A stretch of 64,000 nt of DNA from Channallabes apus (taxonomy: Eukaryota > Chordata > Actinopteri > Siluriformes > Clariidae): assembly GCA_030522415.1 (NCBI GenBank), contig CM060131.1, positions 3,634,501 through 3,698,500 on the forward strand. Reading direction: 5' to 3'. Below, one piece after another: positions 1 to 9,415 of this stretch. Each line of letters opens with the position of its first letter. The first letter of the stretch is position 1. The notes beneath the pieces are model-generated. The model saw only the letters and a program-made list of their open reading frames with translations. It did no database searches and was not told the DNA's origin. The translations under genes and the position numbers were made by a program.

Positions 1-1143
1 AGAGTGTGTTCCAACTACAGAGGGATGACACTCCTCAGCCTTCCCGGCAAAGTCTGTTCAGGGGTCCTGGAAAGGAGGGTCCGTCGGATAGTCGGACCTC
101 GGATTCAGGAGGAGCAGTGTGGTTTTCGTCCAGGTCGCGGAACAGTGGACCAGCTCTACACCCTTAGCAGGGTCCTGGAGGGTGCATGGGAGTTTGCCCA
201 ACCAGTCTACATGTGCTTTGTGGACTTGGAGAAGGCATTCGACCATGTCCCTCGGGGAGTCCTGTGGGGGGTACCACGGGAGTATGGGATATCGGATTCC
301 CTGTTAAGGGCTGTTTGGTCCCTGTACAACCGGTGTCGGAGCTTGGTCCGCATTGCCGGTAGTAAGTCGGACCTGTTTTCGGTGAGAGTAGGACTCCGAC
401 AGGGCTGCCCTTTGTCACCGATCTTTTTCATAATGTTTATGGACAGGATTTCTAGGCGCAGCCAGGGCGTTGAGGGGGTACAGTTTGGTGGGCTCAGGAT
501 TGGGTCACTGCTTTTTGCAGATGACGTTGTTCTGTTGGCCTCATCATCCTGCGACCTACAGCTCTCACTGGATCGGTTCACAGCGGAGTGTGAAGCGGCT
601 GGGATGAGAATAAGCACCTCCAAATCTGAGGCCATGGTCCTCAGCCGGAAAAGGGTGGAGTGCCCTCTCAGGGTTGGGAGTGAGATCCTGCCCCAAGTGG
701 AGGAGTTTAAGTATCTCGGGGTCTTGTTCTCGGCGCAGCGTCTGCAGTGATGCGGGCTCTGTATCGGTCCGTCGTGGTGAAGAAGGAGCTGAGCCAAAAG
801 GCAAAGCTCTCAATTTCCGGGAGGGGCTCAGAGTAGAGCCGCTGCTCCTCCGCATCAAGAGGAGCCAGATGAGGTGGCTTGGGCATCTATTTAGGATGCC
901 CCCTGGACGCCTCCCTTGTGAGGTGTTCCGGACACGCCCCACCGGAAAGAGACCCCGGGGAAGACCCAGGACACTGGAGGGACTATGTTGTCTCGGCTGG
1001 CCTGGAAACGCCTTGGGATCCCCCCTGGAAGAGCTGGAAGAAGTGGCCAGGGAGAGGGAAGTCTGGGCATCCCTGCTGAAGCTGCTGCCCCCGCGACCCG
1101 ACCTCGGATAAGCGGAAGAAAATGGATGGATGGATGGATGGAA
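1..1143 (+). mobile_element. Rex3-like (RTE clade) LINE, 3' part, internally deleted
   Basis: The window opens inside a non-LTR retrotransposon. The translation has the reverse transcriptase blocks FRPGRGTVDQL, DLEKAFDHVPR, LRQGCPLSP and LLFADDVVLLA, followed by the C-terminal RWLGHLFRMPPGRLP segment. The element ends in about five GATG units (about 1121-1142); a GATG tail is a known hallmark of fish Rex3. The 5' part lies outside the window. It is a dead copy: the reading frame breaks near 745-750 and family segments are missing on both sides of about 820. Confidence 0.85.
4..1111 (+). pseudogene. Rex3-like reverse transcriptase, broken
   Basis: Frame 1 (4-750) carries the RT fingers and palm, with the catalytic FADD at about residues 172-175. 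It ends in a stop after GVLFSAQRLQ, where related elements continue into an EREIDRR segment. Coding resumes in frame 2 (about 815-1111, REGLRVEPLLLR to LLPPRPDLG). The KAKLS segment at about 800 joins directly to REGLRVEP, so roughly 120 bases found in relatives appear deleted. No intact protein can be made. The sizes of the missing pieces are inferred from memory of the family. Confidence 0.8.
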
Positions 1144-1276
1144 CTTGACATTCCCGGTTTCTCAATCTAGTCTCACAATTGAGAAATAAAGTCAGGAAGG
1201 CTACATTTACTTGGGTAGAGCTCCCAGAATGGAACTATATCTGTTGAATGTAAAGCAAAGCTAGATTTACTGTATA
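1142..1276 (+). repeat. Dispersed repeat, inverted partner at 22997-23134
   Basis: About 135 bases starting just after the Rex3 tail recur as a close reverse complement at 22997-23134. Shared landmarks are TTCCCGGTTTCTCAATCTAG, GAGAAATAAAGTCAGGAAGG and GCAAAGCTAGATTTACTGTA. In both copies a foldback/SINE complex lies nearby (1277-1760 and 21641-21850), so the segment may belong to the same composite DNA element. The family is not recognised. Confidence 0.7.
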
Positions 1277-1760
1277 TTAGTTATACCTTCCTAAAAAAGT
1301 ACATCTAACTAATCATTATAACTACATTGCATACTAACTGGCCAGGGGTAGCTCAGTGGTTAAGGCATAGGACTACGGTTTAGAAGATCCAAGGTTCAAA
1401 CCCCACAACCACCAAGTTGCCACTGTTGGGCCCTTGAGCAAGGCCCTTAACCCTCAGATGTATAATGAGATAAAAATGTAAGTCGCTCTAGATAAGAGCA
1501 TCTGCTAACTGAAACTGCTAATTTCTTAAAAATTTCTAATTTCACTCAACCCCTTTTTCAGCTTAAAACAAACTCATAATGATTAGTTAGATGTACTTTT
1601 TTTAGGAAGGTATAACTAACTTAAAACAGCAGTTTCAATTAACTTTTTAAAATGATTTGGCACAACTTCAACCACTAAAGTTGAGTGAACTTAAAATTGC
1701 TTTGCAGCCGGTTGCCTTAACTTTTTAAGTTAAAGCAACTTTTTATTTTTTACAGTGTGT
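1277..1760. repeat. Foldback (inverted-repeat) element with a SINE in its loop
   Basis: An arm at about 1280-1322 (GTTATACCTTCC...ATTATAAC) is reverse-complementary to about 1577-1618 (ATAATGATTAGTTAGATGTA...GGTATAAC). The SINE at 1333-1510 sits between the arms. The distal part (CAGTTTCAATTAAC, GATTTGGCACAACTTCAACC, TTTTTATTTTTTACAGTG) recurs at 21710-21846 with one arm and an oppositely oriented SINE. This is probably a non-autonomous DNA transposon; the superfamily is unclear. Confidence 0.6.
1333..1510 (+). mobile_element. tRNA-derived SINE with LINE-type 3' tail
   Basis: The head contains an A-box-like GTAGCTCAGTGGTTAAGGC and a B-box-like GGTTCAAACCC at tRNA spacing, so it could be transcribed by RNA polymerase III. 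A SINE body follows (GGGCCCTTGAGCAAGGCCCTTAACC), then the tail AAGTCGCTCTAGATAAGAGC, a 3' end known from fish SINE/LINE pairs. It is not a tRNA gene: there is no cloverleaf end and the tail is SINE. A second copy lies inverted at 21520-21640. Confidence 0.75.
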
Positions 1761-2387
1761 CTAATCTAAAGACAGAGGTAATTACTGTATGTGCAGATGT
1801 CATGAATGATGAAATGAATAACAGTTAATAAATAAGTTACATACTCACTCTCTATACCCCTTAGTCTGACCCTGGAAATGCAAGGCCATAGAGGTACTCC
1901 TAGACCAAAGTGGGTTTCATTTCTTACAAGTATTTGCATATTGTCAGTTGTATATTGTATGTCATGAGCAGCCTTATTTGTGAATTTCCAGCAATCATAG
2001 TCCAAAAATGGTCCGAAAAGCAAGTATTACACAAAAGCCTACATGGAAAGAGACAGAACAAGACTCACTATACAGACACTGTGAACTAGTGACTCCCTAT
2101 AGACAGTTCGTCTAAATAGTGTTTTTGAAGCAACATAGACCACTGCTGGTTTCTATGGATAGTAATGTTCTCTAATTGGTTTTCAGAACACCAGCAGAAT
2201 GTCTGGGACAACTGGCAAACAAAAGTCATAACACAACAGGAGCTGAGCAAAGTTTACAAAGATAACAGTATCAAAATACGTGATAGGGACTCGATAGGAT
2301 TTCCCATGATTCTTTCAAAAATAATTGCTTCTGTTTACATCCTCTGCCATAATCTCACTAAGATTATGGCGTTGCACGAATAGCCTT
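1761..2387. other. No recognised gene; unassigned minus-strand open frame
   Basis: There is no repeat or gene I can name here. On the minus strand an 86-codon open stretch (1766-2023) ends on the right of a donor-like GTGAGT (minus strand, 1848-1843). Its translation (FLDYDCWKFTNK, FGLGVPLWPC) looks more protein-like than random, but I do not recognise it and no clear acceptor is visible. It could be an isolated exon of an old transposon or gene, or chance. Confidence 0.25.
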
Positions 2388-2811
2388 TTACACTATTTGC
2401 AGGAGTGTAGAATGCAGGTACGCAGCCACTAACTGTTCCATGGGTGGCATCCGAAAAAGTCCTTCCTTTCCCAAACCCTCCACGTCGAGTGCAGATCCCC
2501 CTTGGACTGGCACCTTACCGGTGAACGGTTTGTCCTTCCAGGTCACCACGAGCTCCCCATGCCCAACTAGGGGTCGTTGATCGCTAGTTGGGCATGTTTC
2601 AGCCCAAGACCCGCCGAGCAGACCTGGTGTGTGTCTTTGCTTGAAATTTTGTTCCCACATAAGCAGAGTCGCACATCTCCTCCTTCCCTAGTTTTAGCGG
2701 TCTGCGTTGCTGCAGCCATAGTGATTGTACGGTCCTAGAATCGACTGGAGTGTCGATTGAAGGGGACAGGCGAAAGACGGTGTGGTGACCAGTCGTTTGC
2801 CTAGATTTCAA
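2388..2811 (-). pseudogene. Possible retroelement gag fragment (DIRS-like?)
   Basis: The minus-strand frame 2660-2388 reads VTWKDKPFTGKVPV...FRMPPMEQLVAAYL. Its spacing and the PPMEQxVAxYL block resemble the gag-like ORF1 of fish DIRS elements, where a similar motif precedes a conserved serine/leucine-rich segment. A second frame (2811-2599) overlaps it. There is no recombinase or RT nearby, so at most a short orphan fragment is present. The assignment rests on remembered family texture and may be wrong. Confidence 0.3.
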
Positions 2812-2831
2812 AAGATAGGCTTCTGGTGTGA

Positions 2832-3394
2832 ATGTGTGTTAATGCAGCTAGCTATCAGGAGATTTTGGAGCATTTCATGCTTCCATCTGCTGAAAAGCTT
2901 TATGGAGATGCAGATTTAATTTTTCAGCATGACCTGGCACCTGCTCACAGTGCCAAAACCACTGGTAAATGGTTTACTGACCATGGAATTACTGTGCTCA
3001 ATTGGCCTGCCAACTCTCCTGACCTGAACCCCATAGAGAATCTGTGTGATATTGTGAAGAGAAAGTTGAGAGACACAAGACACAAGAATCTGCAAAAGGA
3101 TTCCCGACCAAGTATTGAGTGCATAACTGAACATAATTATTTGAAGGATGACTTTTTTTGTATTAAAAACACTTTTCTTTTATTGGTCGGATGAAATATG
3201 CAAATTCTTCGAGATAGGGATTTTGGGTTTTCATGAGCTGTATGCCACAATCATCAATATTAAAACAATAAAAGGCTTGAACTACTTCAGTTGTGTGTAA
3301 TGAATCTAAAATATAAGAAAGTCTAATGTTTATCAGTACATTACAGAAAATAATGAACTTTATCACAATATGCTAATTTTTTTAGCAGGACCAG
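2832..3394 (+). mobile_element. Tc1-like transposon, 3' part, internally deleted
   Basis: The translation has the C-terminal half of a Tc1 transposase: FQHDLAPAHSAK, WPANSPDLNPIENL and VKRKLRDTR. The second catalytic Asp and the final Glu are visible, but the first catalytic Asp and the DNA-binding domain are absent. Coding is lost soon after about 3100. The non-coding end (3290-3394) finishes in GCAGGACCAG followed by TA. The same end occurs in the 123-bp derivative at 16462-16584. Confidence 0.8.
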
Positions 3395-3398
3395 TATA

Positions 3399-5017
3399 CA
3401 GTGGTGTGAAAAACTATTTGCCCCCTTCCTGATTTCTTATTCTTTTGCATGTTTGTCACGCTTAAATGATTCTGCTCATCAAAAACCGTTAACTATTAGT
3501 CAAAGATAACATAATTGAACACAAAATGCAGTTTTTAAATGAAGGTTTACGTTATTAAGGGAGAAAAAAAACTCCAAATCTACATGGCCCTGTGTGAAAA
3601 AGTGATTGCCCCCCTTGTTAAAAAATAACTTAACTGTGGTTTGTCACACCTGAGTTCAATTTCTGTAGTCACCCCCAGGCCTGATTACTGCCACACCTGT
3701 TTCAATCAAGAAATCACTTAATTAGGAGCTACCTGACACAGAGAAGTAGACCAAAAGCACCTCAAAAGCTAGACATCATGCCAAGATCCAAAGAAATTCA
3801 GGAACAAATGAGAACAAAAATAATTGCGATCTATCAGTCTGGTAAAGGTTATAAAGCCATTTCTAAATCTTTGGGACTCCAGCGAACCACAGTGAGAGCC
3901 ATTATCCACAAATGGCAAAAACATGAAACAGTGGTGAACCTTCCCAGGAGTGGCCGGCCGACCAAAATCACCCCAAGAGCGCAGAGACGACTCATCCGAG
4001 AGGCCACAAAAGACCCCAGGACAACATCTAAAGAACTGCAGGCCTCACTTGCCTCAATTAAGGTCAGTGTTCACGACTCCACCATGAGAAAGAGACTGGG
4101 CAAAAACGGCCTGCATGGCAGATTTCCAAGGCGCAAACCACTTTTAAGCAAAAAGAACATTAAGGCTCATCTCAATTTTGCTAAAAAACATCTCAATGAT
4201 TGCCAAGACTTTTGGGAAAATACCTTGTGGACCGATGAGACAAAAGTTTAACTTTTTGGAAGGTGCGTGTCCCGTTACATCTGGCGTAAAAGTAACACAG
4301 CATTTCAGAAAAAGAACATCATACCAACAGTAAAATATGGTGGTGGTAGTGTGATGGTCTGGGGTTGTTTTGCTGCTTCAGGACCTGGAAGGCTTGCTGT
4401 GATAGATGGAACCATGAATTCTACTGTCTACCAAAAAATCCTGAAGGAGAATGTCCGGCCATCTGTTCGTCAACTCAAGCTGAAGCGATCTTGGGTGCTG
4501 CAGCAGGACAATGACCCAAAACACACCAGCAAATCCACCTCTGAATGGCTGAAGAAAAACAAAATGAAGACTTTGGAGTGGCCTAGTCAAAGTCCTGACC
4601 TGAATCCTATTGAGATGTTGTGGCATGCCCTTAAAAAGGCGGTTCATGCTAGAAAACCCTCAAATAAAGCTAAATTACAACAATTCTGCAAAGATGAATG
4701 GGCCAAAATTCCTCCAGAGCGCTGTAAAAGACTCGTTGCAAGTTATCGCAAACGCTTGATTGCAGTTATTGCTGCTAAGGGTGGCCCAACCAGTTATTAG
4801 GTTCAAGGGGCAATTACTTTTTCACACAAGGCCATGTAGGGTTGGATTTTTTTTTTCTCCCTAAATAATAAAACCCCTCATTTAAAAACTGCATTTTGTG
4901 TTTACTTGTGTTATCTTTGACTAATAGTTAAATGTGTTTGATGATCAGAAACATTTTGTGTGACAAACATGCAAAAGAATAAGAAATCAGGAGGGGGGCA
5001 AATAGTTTTTCACACCA

Positions 5018-5020
<3 letters not shown>
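3399..5020 (+). mobile_element. Full-length Tc1 transposon, IR/DR type, one nonsense codon
   Basis: A 1622-bp element bounded by CAGTGGTGTGAAAAACTATT and its reverse complement. The inverted repeats are about 200 bp each and imperfect. Inside the left repeat the motif GTGTGAAAAAgTgaTTGCCCCC (3592-3614) repeats the outer end, the IR/DR arrangement bound twice by Tc1 transposases. TA lies directly left of the element; the right flank is TG at the start of a TA microsatellite, so that TA appears mutated. The sibling at 25819-27437 shares all these features. Confidence 0.92.
3778..4800 (+). pseudogene. Tc1 transposase, single in-frame nonsense
   Basis: It encodes the 340-codon DDE transposase of the element, which would cut and paste it at TA sites. 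The N-terminal paired-like helix-turn-helix (IYQSGKGYKAISKSL, TVRAIIHKW) and the GRPTK linker are present. The catalytic triad is TDETK (first Asp), QDNDPKH (second Asp) and SPDLNPIE (Glu). At 4249-4251 a TAA stands where the 26-kb sibling has GAA within KVELF, cutting the protein just after the first catalytic Asp. Frames before and after the stop are the same, so a single base change explains the defect. Confidence 0.93.

Positions 5021-5082
<62 letters not shown>
5021..5082. repeat. (TA)n microsatellite
   Basis: About 30 TA units begin at the right end of the Tc1 element. Similar AT arrays occur at 11083-11112, 16425-16459 and 16595-16637, each next to a DNA transposon end, in keeping with Tc1 and MITE preference for TA-rich targets or with expansion after insertion. 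Confidence 0.9.
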
Positions 5083-5083
<1 letters not shown>

Positions 5084-5663
5084 TTGGGGTGTGATCTGTT
5101 CATGTTTCAATCACACCAGAGTTTGTTTTGAAGTGGACCGAGACGCACCTTTTCAAGCGTTTTCTCTCAACGTACCTGCCAGTTATACTTCACTTCGCTC
5201 AGCGTTTCCACATTCGTCCTTGTTCAGAAACTTAAGTTTCTATTTGAGTCACGCCGTTTATTAATTTCACTAAAATATACGGGTTTCTAGTTGTTTCCAG
5301 ATCTCTTGATTTCTTGATAAGCGTTATGGTGTGTAATGCTTTCGTATACGAAATCTGAAAACCGCAAGTAAGTGTGACCACATTTGTCTGAAGGGATCCA
5401 GGGACTGTTGATACGCTTTGCTGAGACCTGGTCTTCATTTGACTTTTAGGAAGTCATTTAATGTGACTCTCATTTGTGTGTTAAGTCATCAGTCTCCGTC
5501 CTGTTTTCTGTCCCAGGAAAGAGTCGAGTCAGAGATTCCAATGTCTATGAGTCTGGTGACCTGGAGGGTTTATTTTGTCTTCGTTTCAAATATTTTTTGC
5601 AGCAGAATGCAGGTCAGGTGTTGTTCATATTAACACCGCTCTCATGAATTGTGTGTGTGTCAG
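5083..5663. other. Intergenic/intronic sequence, no gene seen
   Basis: No coding signal is recognised. The left part (AATCACACCAGAGTTTG, GTGGACCGAGAC) resembles fish MITE ends, but I could not define both ends or a target duplication. The right part leads into the splice acceptor of the PTPN9-like remnant. Confidence 0.4.
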
Positions 5664-7834
5664 GCAGTGGAGGAGTTCCTGGCCGGGCTGAGATGAAGGG
5701 AACATTCGCAGAACGCTACCCTCGTCAGCCAGATCACCGCCGTCAAGTTCCTCATGGCACGAAAGTTGGACGTCTCCAGAGCCATAGACGTCTTCCAGGC
5801 TTACAATTAACCAACGTCCTCACAGCCTACAGAATAATTCAGTGAATTATGATCAAACTTTATGATATAAAGTTAGTAAACAAAGTCGTCATGCCGATGA
5901 TGAAACTGCTAGATGTTATTACCTACTGTAGCTTTTTTCTTTTTTTTTCTCTTCAGTTGTTTGTTTAGTAGATTTGTTTATTTTTAATAAAACCTTCCAG
6001 ACTCTGTGTGTGATATTGCGATGGGGAAAAAAATTAAATCAATGGCTGTCACAGGGACAGACTCTCTCTCTCAGTGCATTATGGGTAATGCGTCTAATTC
6101 TTTGGATGCTGAGACAACACAATCTCTACAGATGTCCCAGAATGGCTGAGGTTCTACTAGTAACGCCAGAGAAACACGATTTCGGTGAATCATGGCGATC
6201 AGTACGTGACTCCGAGTAATTTAACCCCGTGGTTTATTTTAGGCCAAACAATGGACCGCTGGCTGTTTCTAAAATCGTCTATTAAAAATTCCAAGAAGGG
6301 AAAAAACACTGCTGTGACGTGCGTGTAGTTGTTCCAGATGTTATTTACAGTCATTCTCGAGTATAAATAGATTGTTGTAGACCATATACACTACAAGTCA
6401 TGAAAAAAGATGCAGCAGGACGACACCCTAAAGACCCTAAAGCTCCTTTTATATCTGATCAGCTCCAACTGGTTTGTCTGTGTCGCTTTTGTCTCTTCAG
6501 AATACCAGGATTAAGGAAGGTATCTACAATATAAACCCGAACGAAGAGCCTTTGAGGACCGAGTTGTTGAGCGGAAAATTTACCGTCCTGGTGAGTCGTC
6601 TGTAACAGGTCATCTATCTGTCGTTGTCGCAAAGCAGCTTTACAGATCAAAATAAATAAATAATGATGGTCCGGTGTATAAAATGTCAAAATGAAATAAA
6701 AAATTATCAGATCCAAAAGGAAACGAAAAACTCCCTGAGATGGTAATGGGAGGAAACCTTGAGAGGAACCGGACTCAACAGGGAACCCATCCTCATCTGG
6801 AAACAATCACATGATGTGAATGTATATTTAGTGCAAGCATGGACTCAGAGAGGACTAACTACTGTATGACATCATAACTAAATAGGAGAGCCAGAAGGAA
6901 ACACAGACATGAGGTGGAACCGGGATATAAAGCGACCAGTCACTTCACCGTCAACAAACCTGAGTGATCAGTGAGAGTGTGGAAGACAACATCTAAACAT
7001 ACCAGTTCACCGTAATACTATACGTCCATGAGTCCAACAGATCTGCTCCTTTACCTAAGACAAATCTATTTACAAAAATGCTTGACTAAATAAACACTGT
7101 GTCCTGAATATGAATTTGAATTCCATAACTTTGGGGCTTTGTAAGGAAAAGTGTTTCATAATGATGTTTAATTTTGATTAATCATGCCGTTAGGTGTCTG
7201 TGTTTATCTTTCCGGTTCACATGCTTTATGTTTATAAGCACACGTGTGTGTTTCTGCGTGTAGCCAGGGCGTGACGCTAAGGGTGACGCTAAAGCCATAG
7301 AGAGGTAGAGACAAAGACTGGTGTCCTTATGTCCATCATTAAACTTGTACTTGTACTGATGACTCGCTTATATTTATACTGGTTATAATTTATACACATA
7401 TACAGTATTTATACCAGATTGATCATTAAACAGGTTATTTAAAGTATTTTTATTCATTCATCCCTGCTTGTGTTTCCTCTTTCCTTAGTCTTCAGACCCA
7501 GAGAGACGGACTCATATTCATCTACGACATGACAAACTCCACCTACGCCAAATTCGACTACGAGCTCTGCGTCAAAATTTTAAACCTGCTTAAATAAAGT
7601 AAGTGTCTGGTACTGTATAATCAGTATATTAAACGCCCCCCACCTCCCCGTGTCGAGTGAAGAAGAGAAAGCGGTCTGTATGGTGTTAGTGTTCGACACT
7701 TACTGTCGTTCTTGCCCTGTTTTGGTCCAGGGAGCTTTTCCTGCCAGGTTAAAGTGCGTGTTCATCATGTCATCGCCACTCTGGTTCCGAGCGCCGTACT
7801 GTGTCTTTTCGTGCGGGAGAAACTCCGAGAGAGG
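5664..7834 (+). pseudogene. ptpn9-like: PTPN9 (MEG2)-like CRAL-TRIO domain remnant, unprocessed
   Basis: Four exon-like blocks keep splice signals and read as the lipid-binding Sec14/CRAL-TRIO domain of PTPN9, a vesicle-associated tyrosine phosphatase. About 5664-5810: SQITAVKFLMARKLDVSRAI, after a pyrimidine/AG acceptor. 6501-6590: NTRIKEGI...NEEPLRTELLSGKFTVL, AG before and GTGAGT after. 7489-7594: LQTQRDGLIFIYDM to KILNLLK. 7731-7834: GAFPARLK...SPLWFRAPY, then LREKLRERV in a shifted frame, then GTAAGT. Defects: TGA at 5694-5696; TAA after the first block; TAA at 7595-7597 beside a damaged donor; a frame break near 7800. The exon encoding the middle of the domain was not found, and no phosphatase exons appear downstream. 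Introns exclude a retrocopy. It is probably a decayed duplicate. The symbol denotes resemblance only. Confidence 0.72.
6600..7095 (-). mobile_element. L2 LINE 3'UTR fragment
   Basis: Read on the minus strand, this matches the 3' part of the L2 elements at 20490-21500 and 44440-45430: AAGCATTTTTGTAAATAGAT, GGTAAAGGAGCAGATCTG, ACTCATGGACGTA, GATGAGGATGGGTTCCCTGT and the AAAGCTGCTTTGCGACAACG end. No coding remains. It lies in an intron of the PTPN9-like remnant. Confidence 0.8.
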
Positions 7835-7865
7835 GTAAGTAAAAATCTCTCTCTTTTTAGTCAGA

Positions 7866-7880
7866 GGGGGGGGGGGGGGG
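7866..7880 (+). repeat. G15 homopolymer
   Basis: Fifteen consecutive G lie about 30 bases after the last PTPN9-like splice donor. The length may be unreliable in assembly. Confidence 0.85.
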
Positions 7881-8129
7881 AAATCAAGTTTGAGGAAAAA
7901 AGAGCTGAAATTATTTAGTTTAGGAAATTGTTTATAATAAAAACCAAACTTTATATGAGGCATTTCTTTCATCATGTCATGTTCTTTTGTCACTTCGAGA
8001 AAACTAGTCTTTAAATTACTTTACTTCAATTACTTACTTATTAATTTTTTATCAATGATCGATGATGTTGTTCAACACGTTTTCCCCCTTGTTTTACGTG
8101 TGTACAGTAAAAGCTCATGAGCTGGCCAG

Positions 8130-8600
8130 CAGTGGTGTCAAACGTATTCACATTCATTACTTGAGTAGAAGTATAGATACTAGGGTTCAAAAATACTTCT
8201 TTAGAAGTTGAAGTATCAACCCAAGCTTTTTACTTAAGTAAAAGTTTAAAAGTACTGGTTTCAAAACTACTTAAAGTATAAAAGTAAAAGTACCGTGAGG
8301 GGCGACAAAAGCATTAAGGGCTCGCTTTCTGATCGTGCAGTGGGGGGTGGGGGGTGGCGTTGTGCGCGTTCTTATCATGCGACCGGAGGGGTTGCGCGTT
8401 CTGATCATAAAAATAGAGTAACGAGGCTATTTTTAAAATGTAAGGAGTAGAAAGTACAGATAATTGCAGTAGAGTAGAGTAGAGTAGAGTAGGAGTAAAA
8501 AGTCGGCTGAAAAATAATTACTCCAGTAAAGTATAGATACCCAAAATTTCTACTTAAGTAAGGTAACGAAGTATTTGTACTTCGTTACTTGACACCTCTG
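8130..8600. mobile_element. hAT non-autonomous element with perfect 8-bp TSD
   Basis: A 471-bp element bounded by CAGTGGTGTCAA and its partner TTGACACCTCTG. It is flanked by identical CTGGCCAG at 8122-8129 and 8601-8608. An 8-bp duplication with CAG...CTG ends is the hAT signature. There is no ORF. The body consists of AAGTA/TACTT-rich subterminal repeats and a short GAGTA array near 8470. Confidence 0.93.
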
Positions 8601-9415
8601 CTGGCCAGTCACATCCCGGTCGACGATGGTTTATAGGTGTGGGCGGGGCTACACCTACATCACCACAGGTTTGCCTGCCTTTACGGCGTGAATAAAGGTG
8701 TCTTCAGCCAAGACACGAGAGGGCGTGATATCCCACACAATATGTGATGTACCTCGTTCCTCTCCTTCAGGGAACCGAGGTTATAGTCATAACCATTCGT
8801 TTTAAGAATGCTTGACCTGTCTTATACACTGTAATCATTTAAGAAGCTGTAGTAGATATTTTCATGAACTGGATGTTTTCAAAGAATGGTTAAGCTGTGT
8901 TATATACTGTAGCCTAATCATTTAATAAGCTGTTGTAAATACATAGTTTCACACTATGTACGCACGTTATGTTTGTTTTTGTGTGATATAACCATTTTAC
9001 GCTGGGTCATTGTATTGCAGGCTTGCTGATGTACAAAATAAACCAGTACAATTCAAATGTTTTAATTAACATGTATTTTTAAGTATGGATGTCACATCAT
9101 TGTAGCCATTTTGTGTGCAGTAGACTAGGCTGAGGTAAGTAACAATAGTTTATTTTAAGTTCCCTGAAGTGGAAGAATAATATACTTACACCTAGTTTTG
9201 AAGTAGATTAATATCAAAAGCTTCAATTTTCTCTGGACTCGGATTATAAATACATATCTGTCAGTTGGAACAAACAAAAAACAACAAAAAAATTATTTGA
9301 GATTTGGATGATTTATGATGACTTAATTTCTGCCTAGATGCAGATGTTCGGTTCCCCATCCTAACATTCTGAGGTCTGTTGGTCAGGAAGTCCATAATTG
9401 TTTGTTTGTTTAACT
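8601..9415. other. No gene; one ~65-bp duplicated unit
   Basis: The region holds no recognisable coding sequence. A unit at about 8802-8867 (AAGAATGCTTGACCTGTC...AAGCTGTAGTAGATATTTTCATGA) recurs diverged at about 8882-8946 (AAGAATGGTTAAGCTGTG...AAGCTGTTGTAAATACAT), an old tandem duplication. AGGGAACCGAGGTTATAG at 8770 resembles a frequent fish repeat end, but its partner end was not found. Confidence 0.5.

Noticed and set aside
1333..1410. tRNA gene
   Set aside because: A and B boxes are present, but the sequence continues into a SINE body and tail, and cloverleaf ends are absent. The same holds for 17744, 21520 and 46355.
4928..5110. Minus-strand ORF with repeated Tyr-Ile
   Set aside because: Pure translation of the TA microsatellite.
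7262..7315. Extra PTPN9-like exon (AKAIER before a GT)
   Set aside because: Only a few residues could be matched to the DRAVDS region, with stops nearby; too weak to list as an exon.
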